Shown: positions 13,380 to 24,420 of the stretch, piece after piece
Numbering within the stretch: the stretch's first letter is position 1
Layout of the letters: each line of letters opens with the position of its first letter
Source: Nepenthes gracilis
Taxonomy: Eukaryota > Streptophyta > Magnoliopsida > Caryophyllales > Nepenthaceae
Length of the DNA stretch: 64,000 nucleotides
Assembly: GCA_033239525.1 (NCBI GenBank)
Contig: BSYO01000004.1
Location: 1,674,001-1,738,000, forward strand
Direction: 5' to 3'
Position numbers and translations under genes: made by a program
The notes under the pieces: generated by a model
What the model was told of the DNA's origin: nothing
Database searches by the model: none
Seen by the model: the letters and a program-made list of their open reading frames with translations, nothing else

Positions 13380-13905
13380 TCTATTACGTCCTTAATTCGA
13401 GTTGTTATACGAGTTAGAGAGTCGTTTAATTTTTCGCGTCAAGTCGAACTTGAACCAATCCGATTTTTATTTATTCGAACCTAGATTCTGCACATCACAA
13501 TTAAAAATAAGAAGTTAGAGGATGGTGGGAATTGTTCTTACTCTATATCCTCCGACACTCAAGTCAAAAATCTTTCCAAGATAATAGAAAGATACGATAT
13601 TATAATATGTGTGGATACATATAATAGGGAATTAAACGTTCGGGTATGCCCGACAGAGGAGAAACTTAGAGGTATGCCTGACTAAGAAGACTGGGCCGAA
13701 CTTCTCAAATGATGCTTTCTGAATAGAGGGCAAGGTCAACCACCTGAAAAGAGGGATGGCCTCCTAGAAAGAGGGCTTACTCTTCTCTGTTTTAGGTCTC
13801 CCTTCTCTCTCTGGATTCAGTCCTCTTCACCATTGAGTAATGACAGAATATTTATAATATTTTGATGATAAATTTAACTTCCTCCATAACCTATGAATCA
13901 TCTAT
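13380..13905 (-). mobile_element. LTR fragment, gypsy-like
   Basis: Shares the LTR-end motif CCTCCGACACTCAAGTC (13549 on) with the block at 2495. On the minus strand it reads as a TTTTGACTTGAGTGTCGGAGG element characteristic of many plant LTRs. An A/T-rich TATA-like sequence on the minus strand lies near 13855. No coding region is attached and the ends are approximate. Confidence 0.5.
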
Positions 13906-13924
13906 AACTAGTTGGGGGAGATAA

Positions 13925-14215
13925 GGGTTTGGCCATTCCGAACATTTGTTCACTCCATAAGTTTTGTTTATTTCGAAATTTTGGCTACTTTGAAAGTTTT
14001 GTTCACTCCGAAATTTGGCCACTCCGAACATTTATTCACTACGAAAGTTTTGTTCACTTTGGACATTTGTCTACTCCAAAGTTTTGTTTCCTCCAAAATT
14101 TTGGCCACTCCGACATTTTGAGCACTCCTAACATTTAGCCACCTCAGAGATTTGGCCACCCCGAAAGTTTTGGCCACTCCAAAAACTTCGGTCATTCCAG
14201 ATTGATTGGTCATTC
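13925..14215. repeat. Minisatellite of about 17-20 bp units
   Basis: About 15 degenerate copies of a unit like CACTCCGAAAGTTTTGGC (variants CACTCCGAACATTTG and CACTCCAAAGTTTTG). Three overlapping frames stay open across it only because of the repeat, so I call no protein. Confidence 0.85.
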
Positions 14216-14309
14216 TCCACTCAAAATTTGACCACAGACTAATTTAACTCCAAATTATCTAGCCCATATTTGCTTCTTCATATCTGGAGTAGGTGGTTCT
14301 GGTTCACCC

Positions 14310-15107
14310 TGATATCATTATGTCTAGCGAAGACCCATAATAAGCAAAAAATTCAGCAAAACATAAAGACAAGAAAAATGCTCTGAAGTTTCATTGTTGA
14401 TTTGTTCTTTGCAAAATACAACACCTCCAGTAGTGAACATACAAAAAGGTTAAAGGCAAAGCAACAAAATAGCAATTTTGGAAAAACTTTTTAGACATCT
14501 TCTAGATAAGCGAAAAAAGGGAGGTAAGAATGCTCTTAACGGTGAGCAATACTTTATATCGCTAGAGTTGAGAAGCAAGTGGAACAGCTTATTCTAAAGA
14601 AGTACTATCACATGGGAGGAGGGAGGTCCACAAAAACTCAAAACCCTTATCTTCACCAGCAGCAATGGTAGAACAACTCTAGGACAAGTATGAAAAGGGA
14701 AAACTAAAGTGGTTCTCCATGTGAAAAAGAGAAATCAAAGTAGATCTCAAATGCCTAGGGTGACCTTTTGGAGCATTAGAAATAAGCTACCTTTGATCAC
14801 AACCACCAATAGCATGAGCCCTATATCAACATCGGATTATTTCTATGAGTACAAGTGTAACACAAAAGTCCAAACAGTTTTCCCTATTTATAGTCCAAGG
14901 AGGACCAACAGACCATTAAATGCCGAAGATTTCCCATGTCAACAGGGTATTCCTTGTCGTAAAAAATCAACAGTGAATTCACAAAGAATCATTGGGTACA
15001 GAGAATCAAATCGGGGTTGACGTGAAGAAAAGTGCATACCATCAATGAACATGCCGAATGTTGAATACTCAAACCTCCAGCATGGGGGTTAGTGATGGGT
15101 ATGATCA
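14310..15107 (-). mobile_element. LTR of about 798 bp, minus orientation
   Basis: Bounded on the plus strand by TGATATCA (14310) and TATGATCA (15107), giving TG...CA termini. Read on the minus strand it begins TGATCATACCCATCACT, carries CCCCATGCTGGAGG, has a TATA box (ACTATAAATAGGG, near 14890) and ends at TGATATCA followed by GGGTGAACC. This order fits an LTR whose internal region lay to the left, now replaced by the minisatellite. No target-site duplication is visible. Confidence 0.6.
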
Positions 15108-15720
15108 AAGTTAGACTAACTTAAATAAATGAGCCCAATAAAAAGAAGGTCTAGTAGAATGGCCACTTTGGTCATGATATAAAATGGGCTGGTCTCGTGC
15201 CAAGGCCCATGAACTTAGCCGACCACAATTGGTTCTAACTCACATTCTCACTTCCGTGTTTTGAGAAATACTTGCCATAATCAGCAGCCTAAACTCACTT
15301 TTCTTATCTAATATGATTCCATGCACGATTGAAAACTAACAAGGGATAGTCAAAATCGTCCCCGGCATTATAAAAAGGAAGGCTCTCGAGTGCAAAGGGA
15401 GGAGGAAAAAAGAAGAAATGGTCTCGCGATCAGGCACAGAAAAATACAAGAATAAATGACATTTCTTTGATGGATATTTTTCATTTCTTTAAATATCTTT
15501 TTATTCTTTGATAAAAATTTTTTGACTTGAACACCGGAAAACTTATCGGGAAACAATCTTCGTCTGCCCTCTGATTCTCTTGTTTTTATTTATGGTATGC
15601 CCGTTCCAGGTTTTCAAAGATTTTGATCAAATCCGCATGGTTCAAACCGATAAGATCAACCGGACAAAGAAGATCAAAGTGACAATCTAGATCCGTCTAA
15701 AATCAAGGATCCTAAAACGC
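15108..15720 (+). mobile_element. LTR fragment, plus orientation
   Basis: Contains GGCATTATAAAAAGGAAGG (TATA region, about 15364) followed by GAGTGCAAAGGGAGGAGG and, about 150 bp on, TTTTTGACTTGAACACCGG, the typical order of a plant gypsy LTR promoter and U5 end. It abuts the oppositely oriented LTR ending at 15107, so two elements have nested or been joined here. Confidence 0.5.
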
Positions 15721-17930
15721 ATCAGTTTTTTTACAAGTGTTCCAACTTTCATGAGGAAAGAAATAAGGGTAAATGGAAAAAAAAAAAAACGGTTCCAAAC
15801 TTTTTAAGAAAAAAACTTTAGACATAGATTCAGGTATGTGTATGTGCATGATATTTATTTTTGCATTATTAAACCATAAAATAATATGGTAATTCCACTC
15901 ATCTACATAAATATTTAACAACGTAAAATTTCAAAAGAAGCTCCTTAGAAAGCCAACGTACTTGCAGGGTGAGCAGGTTTTATCATCAGTAGTCCAGTTA
16001 AAGAAGCCCATACTGTGAGAGAAGGGAACCAACCGCAAAAACGGCAACGAAAACAAGCCCAGACATCTATCATGCTGCACTCCTCAGCCGTTTCTTAACC
16101 GCGTAGCCAGCTCAATCGAACATGTAAGGGCTGCTCTAATCATCTTGAGACTACCAAAGCATAAGAAATGGAGCTATAAACAACCATCCTGGCATGAAAT
16201 GTGATGCTTGACATAGAACAATTAAGATCATTTTCAGTTGAAATTCACAATAAACATAAAGAAACACCAAAATCTGGAATGCAGTACAGAGAAGAACATT
16301 TTTAGTCTATAATTTTGGATGCCTCAGTGCAATATAGAAAATCCCACATCAAAACCACAATAAATAGAATCAAAATGCATACCATTTTTATTCAACATCT
16401 TACTGAGTATCAATACAAAAATCCAAACCCAGAAATTGCTATTATATAAACATGACAAATAAATTATTATTAACGTTTATCTTGATTAGCTAGCATAGGC
16501 ATAGGTAGAGAGACAGTATTCTGACCGAATAATTGGCTGTGTTCTCCCTAAGCCACTCTTGAGGTTATAGACCATTAATATAATCTGAGGATTCTTGTTA
16601 GCGTATAATCGATTAAAGTCTCCAAAAAATCATAACATTCTAAACCGTAAAAACACCTTTACTTCTACCCAGATGCTCATTAGACCTAGACCGAAACAGT
16701 TTGGTTTTTCAAGAGGTTTGTGGCCAATCCATTTCACCATAGTTATTCACTGGTTCAATTGAAACCACTTGAATTCATCAGGCTTTCAAGTCTCACTGAA
16801 CTCCTAAGAAAAAAGCACTGGACTGCTCACAAAGACTGCTCACAAAATGCAGTGGCGTTTACAGTTTTCTATCAGAATGGACTTACTTTTGCAGCAGCAA
16901 GCATCGAAAGTGGAGACATGGTAGAATCCAGAGACAGCTATTACAAGCCCCTTTCACCTCAACTCAAAAAGAAAAAAAAAAGAGATATTACAGGCCTGCA
17001 AAGCAACCAATATACATAGGGTGAGACACCCCAGAGGATGATGGAAAAGTCATGGGGCACTCGACTTTATCCAGAGAGTAAGTAGCCAACTCAAACCAGC
17101 ATATTCCATGATATAGACGGCACAATCACGAGGATCACATAACAAAATGCTACTTCAGAAACATCTAGAGGCCACAGCCAAAGACGTGGCTCGCTTGAGT
17201 ACCCCCATCCCTCAAGTCTCCAGAAGGCCTAAAAAATGTCATGAGTATCTGCAAGAAGATGACAAAAACAGTTATTTTATGCATTTAAATTTTTTTATTG
17301 TGACCTTTAGGTTTCCTTGGATTATAGGGCAAGGCAACTTTTAATAATAGTTATCCATGAGCCTTTAATGATAGTTATCCATGAAGCTTGTTGAACAAGC
17401 ACTGTACACCATAACGGCTACAATTTTATGTTCTCCATTGATAAAAAAAAATGTCGGGTGATTTTCTTACTTTGCACAGGAAAGGTCAGACTAATAATAG
17501 CATGATATACATCACGATTACTACATGTCTTTTGTTCTCCATAGATAAAACAAAAAATAGGTAGCTAAATTCATAAATATACTTAATTTAGATAAATGTC
17601 GAACTATTTTAGGTCTCTTATATATAATCTTCCTTATATTATATATAGACACTCATTTTTATAATTTGAACAGATAATCACTAGCCATCGGTGACAACTA
17701 TCACTCCCCTTCACAAGGCTCCACCACTGTGTCCCGCATCGATCTATAGCACTAATTCAGGCCTATAATCTTCATTTGACTACCATTCAACTTTGATCTG
17801 CTGACTAAGTCCCACCATCTTGACCCATCACAAAGCAATGAAAGAAACAAGATCCCATGACTACTGTTCTGAAAACCTGATTAGTCAAAAATTTGCAACC
17901 CGAATGAACTGACATAATAGAAGCTCAATT
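15721..17930. other. Gene-poor stretch downstream of ADC, nothing recognised
   Basis: Composition is closer to genic DNA than the AT-rich flanks. On the minus strand a CTTCTTGCAG acceptor-like sequence occurs near 17260. Small frames at 16720-17019 and 17147-17344 (plus) show no family motif and I do not call them. It could include distal 3' UTR or an unannotated noncoding transcript. Confidence 0.35.
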
Positions 17931-18237
17931 CAAAGTCACGAGCGAAGAGGAAAGCAAGGAGAAATCGTTTCAACTAGAAATTCTTTAAAAAGGGGGTCTA
18001 AAAAGTACATGTCAGGAGGGACGAACAAGATCCTGAATTTACACGACATTCGGTTCTCATCCTCCTCCACGAAATGCAAGTTTATCCCGCTTCTTACATC
18101 TTGATTGTCATAAAAATGGAAAGAAATTAAGAAAATACCCAGAGAAAAACAGACGACCTCGGCAGCAAACGAAACATTCAACGGATAATGGCAATTGGAG
18201 ATGTTGGTTAAGATAGATGATGCTAAATAAGACCAAA
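17931..18237 (-). other. ADC: Probable ADC 3' UTR
   Basis: Directly follows the ADC stop codon. A frame-shifted 107-codon frame overlaps the last ADC codons and runs through here (18259-17936) but has no recognisable domain. I interpret it as chance openness in UTR sequence. The end is set by where composition changes, not by a poly(A) signal. Confidence 0.45.
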
Positions 18238-20448
18238 TCAAGCACAGATATAAGACCACTGCTCATCCTCCACGGCAGCCTCAGCGCTAGCATTGTAATT
18301 GCTACGATGATCGCTGCCATAGAAAGAGCACGCATTGACATTAGGATTACTGGCAGCAGTCAGACAGCAAGAAGAAGGGGCCGCCATAAGGTATGGCATG
18401 TTGTGGAAGGAGTGGGCAAGCCAATTTGCGAGAGAAGCAGTGTCCTCTTCGTGTATATATTCTTCAGCTCGGTGCTTGAGAGACTGAAACATGAGCTCGG
18501 GCTCGTGCTGCATCACCCGGAGCACATCCCCACAGGACGGCCCTTGAACGGCGCGGGTCACCGCAAAGCTGTAGGGCCCATCGCTCTGCGTTATCCGAAC
18601 CACACTTGGGCCTCCAAAGAGGTTGTGCAATCCCCCAATCGCCTCCTCATAAGCACCGCCCAGAAACATCCCCAGATAATACCTTCCTCCACCTCCATTT
18701 TCTCCCTCCAATTCATGGAGAGGCAAGCTTGATTCGCCACCTATGAACTTATCGATTTTTCCGTCACTGTCACAGGTCAAGTCGGACAAAATCCCACGCA
18801 CCTCCGGCTTTTGATCAAGGCGATGAATTGGGATTATTGGGAACAGCTGCCCAATGCCCCAGAAATCAGGAATTGAAGTGAAAATTGACAGATTTACATG
18901 GTAAGTCCTCACCGGATCAGCAACCCCGAGTGCCTTGGAGACGAATTCATATAACCCATCAAACGCCGCGAGCTGCTCCATACCCAATGACCCATCTTTG
19001 AATTGATCAACACACCGCTGCCTGAGCTGATCTGCATGTAGCAAACAGGTCTCATACTCGCCCCTGATTGAGGCAGCGGACAAGCTGGCATAATCCGCGC
19101 GAGCTTCCTCGGTTAACCCTTCGACCAGGTACTGCAATCCCAGAGAAGAGATGGACGTTGTGGTAGGCAACCTCGCGGAGACGGCCTCAAACACTAATAC
19201 CGAGTGGTGCGATACGATTGCTCGACCGCTCTCGCTGCAAATCACAGGGTGCCTTACCCCTTTGCGGTCACAGACAATGCGAACAGCTCTGACGACGGAA
19301 GCTGCATACTCTTCTAATGTGTACCCGACCGAAATATCAGAAGTAGTCGACTTGGAGCCATCATAATCAATGCCAAGACCCCCTCCAATGTCGATGACTC
19401 TCATTCGTGCCCCCAGTCGGACCAACTCACAGTAGATCTGGGCCGCCTCTGCGACACCATCAGTGAGAAGGTCAGTTGATGGTATCTGGGATCCAATGTG
19501 GAAATGCAGCAATTGAAGGCAATCTAGCATCCCTACCGAATCAAGCTTCCTCACAATCCGCAATATTTGGGTCGTGGTGAGACCAAATTTGCCCTTCTCG
19601 CCGGATGTTGTGCCAAAATGACCAGAATGCTTGGTTCTGAGCTTGGCTCTGACGCCGATCACGGGACGAACAGAGAGCCTTCGGCTCAAATCAATGATCA
19701 AATCAAGCTCCTCTTCCAGTTCCATAACCACAACTGTATCCAATGCAAGCTTGCGGGATATGAGAGCGAGAGAAATGTACTCTGCATCTTTGAAACCATT
19801 GCAGATCAATAAAGCTTCCGGATTTCCCTTGCAGAGGCTGCTCATTGCTAATAGGAGCTCCGGCTTTGACCCGGCCTCCAAACCGAACCGAAATGGAGAT
19901 CCGAATTTCACGATATCTTCTACTACGAATCGATCTTGGTTGCATTTCACCGGGTAGACACCTTGATAATGGGAATCATAGCCCTGAGATTGGATGGAAA
20001 AATCGAATGCCGACTGAAGAGACTCCAGCCTGTTCTTCAGAACGTCCGGAAAACGGAGAATAAGCGGCAGCGGAAGCCCGAGCCCGCCCACGGAAATAGG
20101 GTCGGATACCTTCTTAACCACCTTCATCACATCGATGTCCTGGTGCGGCAGCGTGTCTGTACCGTAGGGACTGACGGAGATATTCCCGGATGAGTTGACA
20201 GAGAAGTACGGCTTGCCCCAGCCGTCGATTCTGTAGAGCGCCGCGGAGAGCGATGGAGACCAATGGATGTTCTCCGCGACAGAGGAGATGGAGGTGAAGG
20301 CGGAGGGGTTGTTTGTTGGCAGAGGTACACCGGGAAATGACTCCGGCGTGGGAAGAGAAACATCCGGTGCGAAAGAGTGGCCAGAAGGACCGCCACCGAA
20401 TACGGCGGCGGCAGCAACGGCATCAACACAACACTCCAAAGCTGGCAT
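18238..20448 (-). CDS. ADC: Arginine decarboxylase (biosynthetic, plant type)
   Basis: Converts arginine to agmatine using PLP, the first step of the plant-specific route to putrescine; plant ADCs are reported mainly from plastids. The intronless frame is 736 residues, the usual length for plant ADC. The start [10 protein letters not shown] matches the conserved plant N-terminus. Visible landmarks: PLP-binding lysine K168 in [20 protein letters not shown] at 315-321; glycine loop [10 protein letters not shown] at 355-364 that holds the PLP phosphate; SESGRA at 405-410; catalytic cysteine C559 in [10 protein letters not shown], contributed across the dimer in this fold; and [19 protein letters not shown] at 516-534. 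No stop, frameshift or lost catalytic residue is seen, so the gene looks functional. The leader carries two upstream ORFs (separate entries), suggesting translational control. Confidence 0.97.
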   Translation of the reverse strand: MPALECCVDAVAAAAVFGGGPSGHSFAPDVSLPTPESFPGVPLPTNNPSAFTSISSVAENIHWSPSLSAALYRIDGWGKPYFSVNSSGNISVSPYGTDTLPHQDIDVMKVVKKVSDPISVGGLGLPLPLILRFPDVLKNRLESLQSAFDFSIQSQGYDSHYQGVYPVKCNQDRFVVEDIVKFGSPFRFGLEAGSKPELLLAMSSLCKGNPEALLICNGFKDAEYISLALISRKLALDTVVVMELEEELDLIIDLSRRLSVRPVIGVRAKLRTKHSGHFGTTSGEKGKFGLTTTQILRIVRKLDSVGMLDCLQLLHFHIGSQIPSTDLLTDGVAEAAQIYCELVRLGARMRVIDIGGGLGIDYDGSKSTTSDISVGYTLEEYAASVVRAVRIVCDRKGVRHPVICSESGRAIVSHHSVLVFEAVSARLPTTTSISSLGLQYLVEGLTEEARADYASLSAASIRGEYETCLLHADQLRQRCVDQFKDGSLGMEQLAAFDGLYEFVSKALGVADPVRTYHVNLSIFTSIPDFWGIGQLFPIIPIHRLDQKPEVRGILSDLTCDSDGKIDKFIGGESSLPLHELEGENGGGGRYYLGMFLGGAYEEAIGGLHNLFGGPSVVRITQSDGPYSFAVTRAVQGPSCGDVLRVMQHEPELMFQSLKHRAEEYIHEEDTASLANWLAHSFHNMPYLMAAPSSCCLTAASNPNVNACSFYGSDHRSNYNASAEAAVEDEQWSYICA

Positions 20449-20711
20449 CTCTTCCCCGATCTGTTTTTTCTCTACGAAATTGAAGGGTTAGATGTTGTAA
20501 ATTTTTTCTGTTGTATAGATGGGGGCGTTAAAACCCGCCGAGGCCGGAGCCCCGGCAACCCCCTCAAAAGAAGCAGGAGGGACGGCGTTTATTGTAGAAA
20601 ACTTTTGTACCCCTGAGAACTCAGAGCTTAGCTATCCCCACTCCGACTTCAGGAGAAGAAAGTCAAAAAAAATTGATCAAAGCCCACACGAGATTGCGAG
20701 ATCTAACAGAT

Positions 20712-20735
20712 CTAAATGCAAATAGATCTCACCAT
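20712..20735 (-). promoter_or_regulatory. ADC: Seven-codon uORF in the ADC leader
   Basis: ATG at 20735-20733 followed by six sense codons and TAG encodes MVRSICI, about 260 bases upstream of the ADC start. Plant ADC leaders (carnation, as I recall) have a uORF of the same length and a similar pattern. The ATG lies in CATGGTGAGAT, which also matches a splice donor. If spliced to an acceptor at CTCCTGAAG (20647), the ATG would instead open a five-codon uORF. Confidence 0.55.
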
Positions 20736-20824
20736 GCAGTTACAGAACTCTTACAGGAAAAGAAAAAGGTTGAGAAATGGAGTTGGGGGAGAGAGATGAG
20801 GTCGAAAACGGCAGGAAACAAGAA

Positions 20825-20863
20825 TCAAGAAACCCTAGAGAATGAGGCGGCAAGGTTCGCCAT
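20825..20863 (-). promoter_or_regulatory. ADC: Twelve-codon uORF in the ADC leader
   Basis: ATG at 20863-20861 in a favourable context (ATCAATGGCG: A at -3, G at +4) encodes MANLAASFSRVS then TGA. It lies between the predicted transcription start and the second uORF, so ribosomes scanning from the cap would meet it first. Confidence 0.5.
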
Positions 20864-20946
20864 TGATCCTCTTAAACAGGGAAGGAGGAAAGAAGACGTG
20901 AAGCGAATGAGGAGTGGGCGAGAATTGCATGAGGGTTGAAGCGGGG

Positions 20947-20953
20947 TTTTATA
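20947..20953 (-). promoter_or_regulatory. ADC: ADC TATA box
   Basis: TATAAAA on the minus strand set in a C-rich context (CCCCCTATAAAACCCC). It predicts transcription start near 20920 and a leader of about 470 bases, in the normal range for plant ADC mRNAs. Confidence 0.65.
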
Positions 20954-22259
20954 GGGGGGCGAAAGGGCGTTTCCTGTGGGCCCATTGATTAGGACAAATT
21001 ACGTGTATAACGGAATTTATCGCGATATTATGGTATTTTAGTTGCTGATTTGCAAAATTCCCAAAATTTTTGAAATATATTTATTTTTTTGTGGTTTTCA
21101 AAATTCGGGTATATGAACGACGTCGTCGGGTTGCCGCGTGTGCGTGCTTTCTGGAGCCGTTGCTGAGGGCACCCGTCGGTCTATCCGGAAGGATTCTTCA
21201 AATTCAAGTATTCCGCCTGCATTATGGGAGAGGGAAAGTACCGTGAAGTTTCCTTGGTCGGCGGAAAAGACACGTGGCACTATCAAGGTTTTAGGCGGAA
21301 ATTTTAGATTACCTGTTAATATTTGTCAAACTCTAAAAATAATTATTAAATTATTTCATCATCAATTTCTATTTTAACGCGTGCCATGATAAAAGATTCA
21401 ACCTCGATACCTAAAGGCTCGTACTTTAATTCATTTTAGAGACATAACAAAAATTTTATATATCATTATAGAAACAAATTTAAATGGGTCTAGATAATTT
21501 TCATTATGCAACTCCTTTAATGTCAATATCAACGCTAGTGAAAACTAATAAGCTAAATAATTACAAAAATTTATAAAATCTGATAAAGATCATATAGCTT
21601 AAGTATTATAAAATTACTAATATAAAGTATAGTCATATTTGACTCAATAATCATCCTAGACGTGTAGTTGGTGAGTCTTGAGGGTGCTCGACTGCTAATA
21701 ATAAGATATTATAAGGTGAATTTATGTATATGGGCCTGATAAAGCTTATAAGTCAAAATTTATAAAAATTTGAATAGCTTACGAACTGTCATTATGAGAA
21801 TGTATAATATTTTCTCATAAAAGATTATCCGTTTATTGATCACTGGGATGAAAAAACTCCAATCTCACACTCTTGATATCAACCATTGGCTCCAGAGGCA
21901 TGACAATCACATATTTTGTATTTTATTGATAAGGTGGTCTTATCAATTTTTTTCAACAAGTTTTGGATAGATTGACCATTTGGATTTTTTCCTACTTAAA
22001 AAATTATATCTATACAAATAATTCTATCAATCTCTTAAAATGATCTAACTTTTCCATTAAAAGTAGTTAATCTTACAATGAACTCGTAACTTCAAAATTT
22101 TCAGTCAATTAGAAGCTGAACAATCCTCAAGGCTATCTAGCCTTCTAGATCATACTGATTGGACTTTAAATCACCTTATTTGGACACACCAACCATTGCA
22201 TTGAGACCCTAAAATGTCTCACGTTAATATATTTTAATATTAATCTTAAATTTTTTAAA
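20954..22259. other. ADC upstream region and intergenic DNA
   Basis: Up to about 21300 the sequence is mixed in composition and may hold ADC promoter elements (for example GACGTCGT near 21119). Beyond that it is AT-rich with no recognisable gene. Confidence 0.4.
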
Positions 22260-23010
22260 AAATAAATTAACTATATTGATGGATATAGGAAAAATCAGAC
22301 TGGCCCAAATCAAGTGTATAAAAGTATTAGAGGCCCAAATAATAACGACCAAACAAAAGACGTCTTCGAGCCTATGAGCAAAAAGCGCAACGGTTAAACC
22401 AAATGTTATAACCCAAACTGTTAAATATTAAATGATCATAATAAAATATTAAATAAATTATTTCGAGTTACGACGGCTGCTACAATCCTAATAGTTGAAA
22501 GTCACGCGGTTCAACTAGTAAATAAAGGCAGCTGTTATACAAACAAATAACGTCCTACACACACCTATGAGATACCGTGCCTACACATTGATTTAGTAAT
22601 CCTCTAACCAAACGGTAACTCTCATTATAAATATAATCTCTCTCCTATAAAATAATGGGATGAATGACAAAAAAAAGAAAAAAAAATAGTGAGACACTCT
22701 ACCAGTAAAGTGTAATTTTTAAAGTTAGACACTCAACTAATTGAGTGTATCATCCAAAACCACTATACCAAATGAGTACACCTAATGAAATATAACCCTC
22801 TAAATGAACACTCACCCCCATCCATTTTACATTCTCACTCTCATTTTTTAGTATATTTCTCATTCAAATAAAAAGATTTTTTACTTTAATATAGGAGAAT
22901 ATATTAAGAAGTGAGTCATATATGCCTCTTACATTTTATTTGTTTTATTATAGTATGAATAATTCAAATTTTGAGTTACGAATATCGAATCCGTTTCTAT
23001 TCATACAATT
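22260..23010 (+). mobile_element. LTR-like dispersed repeat
   Basis: Contains a promoter-like CATTATAAATATAATCTCTC at about 22625 and then a block (22650-23000) clearly related to 39239-39560: shared GTGAGaCACTC, GAGTaTATCATCCAAA, AAAAAGATTTTT and ATTCAAATTTTGAgTTA. The repeated occurrence and promoter-like start suggest a solo LTR, but the termini are not defined. Confidence 0.5.
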
Positions 23011-23860
23011 AAGTGTGTTATAATGGCTCACTAATTCATAGAATAATCTAAATTCTCAAAACACATCACATATTTAGAGCAATCTATTGACTCTATATGC
23101 ATTTATACCCTAAAAATATCTACAAATGTAATATATATATATATATTACTTTGCCAATAGATTGGATTGTTAACAATATAGCGAAGAGTTTTTTTGTTTT
23201 TTTTGGTGCAAATATAAGTTGATAGTATAATGAAATTTTCTATAGTTAAATTCAATTAAATTTTTGAAAATTATTAGTATTTTTTTAAAATATTTTTTGC
23301 AGAGTTTTACTAGTAAGTCCTATTTCTAAGCTTCTTTAAAATGGAAAAACAAAAGAAGAAGAGAAGGAGATAAATACTTGCTTTTAATTGATAAAAACCA
23401 GCAAATTGAACTTTTAATTTGATTAATTTTTAATAACACTTGTGTAATACTTTATGATTTAAAATATGATCAATTTTGTTTAAAATTTTAGCAAATATGG
23501 AATTTAGATAAAATATTAGTTTAAAATAAAACATAAAAAATTTAGAAATTTTGAGAAAATATTTGATATATATATGTATATATATATATATTTGCCAACA
23601 AAGATACGAGCTATCTTCAGATCAGGGACAATTTCTGAGAATTTATGGTCTCTAATTAAAACAACTATTGACTGTCTATTATTAGGCTAACACAAAAAAA
23701 AAAGTCTTATTATAATTGGTACGATTATTGTCCTATTATTTAAAAATAATAATTTTTAGTTATAAAAATAACATATAAAAAATATAAAACAAAATTGCAT
23801 ATAAAAAATAAAATAATTCGACCCGTTTTCAAAATACTACTAAATTTTCATGCTATATTA
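23011..23860. other. AT-rich intergenic DNA, nothing seen
   Basis: Contains short TA runs near 23135 and 23570; no coding or element signature. Confidence 0.6.
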
Positions 23861-24420
23861 GTCACATACTGTTACGGGCGTTGCCAGGTCACATTTCGAA
23901 ACGGCATCTTCTTCCCCAACAGCCACCACGCGGACCAACCGTCACAGCAACCGAACCACGCGGCTTCCACTGAAATTCAGAGATTATGTCTACAATACTG
24001 CACATGCACATTGCACAAGCTGAGCTGCTTCAATTTCAATTCCGTTTTTCTGTTTTGCTGGTTTTTCTGTTTTGCTGCTGTTTCAATTTATTTTTTCTGT
24101 TTTTCTGTTCTGCGCATGAGGCTTGCGGGTCAATGGAAAGTTACTTATATACTCGTACTAATCAATGGAAAAGGGAAAATCGATTGCTATCTACTTTTCC
24201 CTCTTGAATTTCTCTCTTTCCTCTCTGTTTCCTACCTCGTCCCTTTCTTTCCCCATCTCGGTATCTCTTCCTTACCTCGGCCCTTTTCCTCACCTCGTTC
24301 CTTTACCCCATCTCAGCGATTCTTACACCTCGGCTTCTTCACTTATCTTGCTCCCTCGTCTGAATTCCCCTCCCCGATCCAATTTCTTCCACCTGCACTG
24401 GTATCCGATTTTGGTGAGTG
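23861..24420 (+). other. Isolated pyrimidine-rich island ending in a splice-donor-like site
   Basis: A GC-richer block within very AT-rich DNA, with a CT-rich run (24190-24400) and the sequence GATTTTGGTGAGTG at about 24410. This resembles a plant 5' UTR first exon followed by a donor, but no downstream coding exon can be found on the plus strand over the next kilobases. Frames of 223 and 112 codons across it are low-complexity (Phe/Leu/Ser/Pro) and not convincing proteins. It may be an orphan promoter or first exon, a noncoding RNA, or a repeat. Confidence 0.3.

Noticed and set aside
13912..14213. Three overlapping frames of 69-81 codons
   Set aside because: They are produced by the short minisatellite unit, which is open in several frames on both strands.
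16720..17344. Two plus-strand frames (99 and 65 codons) downstream of ADC
   Set aside because: Poly-lysine run and no recognisable motif; no supporting splice or leader signals.
17936..18259. 107-codon minus-strand frame overlapping the ADC stop
   Set aside because: Out of frame with ADC, no domain, and in the expected 3' UTR.
18217..18732. 171-codon plus-strand frame opposite the ADC C-terminus
   Set aside because: It is antisense to a strongly conserved coding region and has no recognisable domain; GC-rich coding DNA commonly gives such shadow frames.
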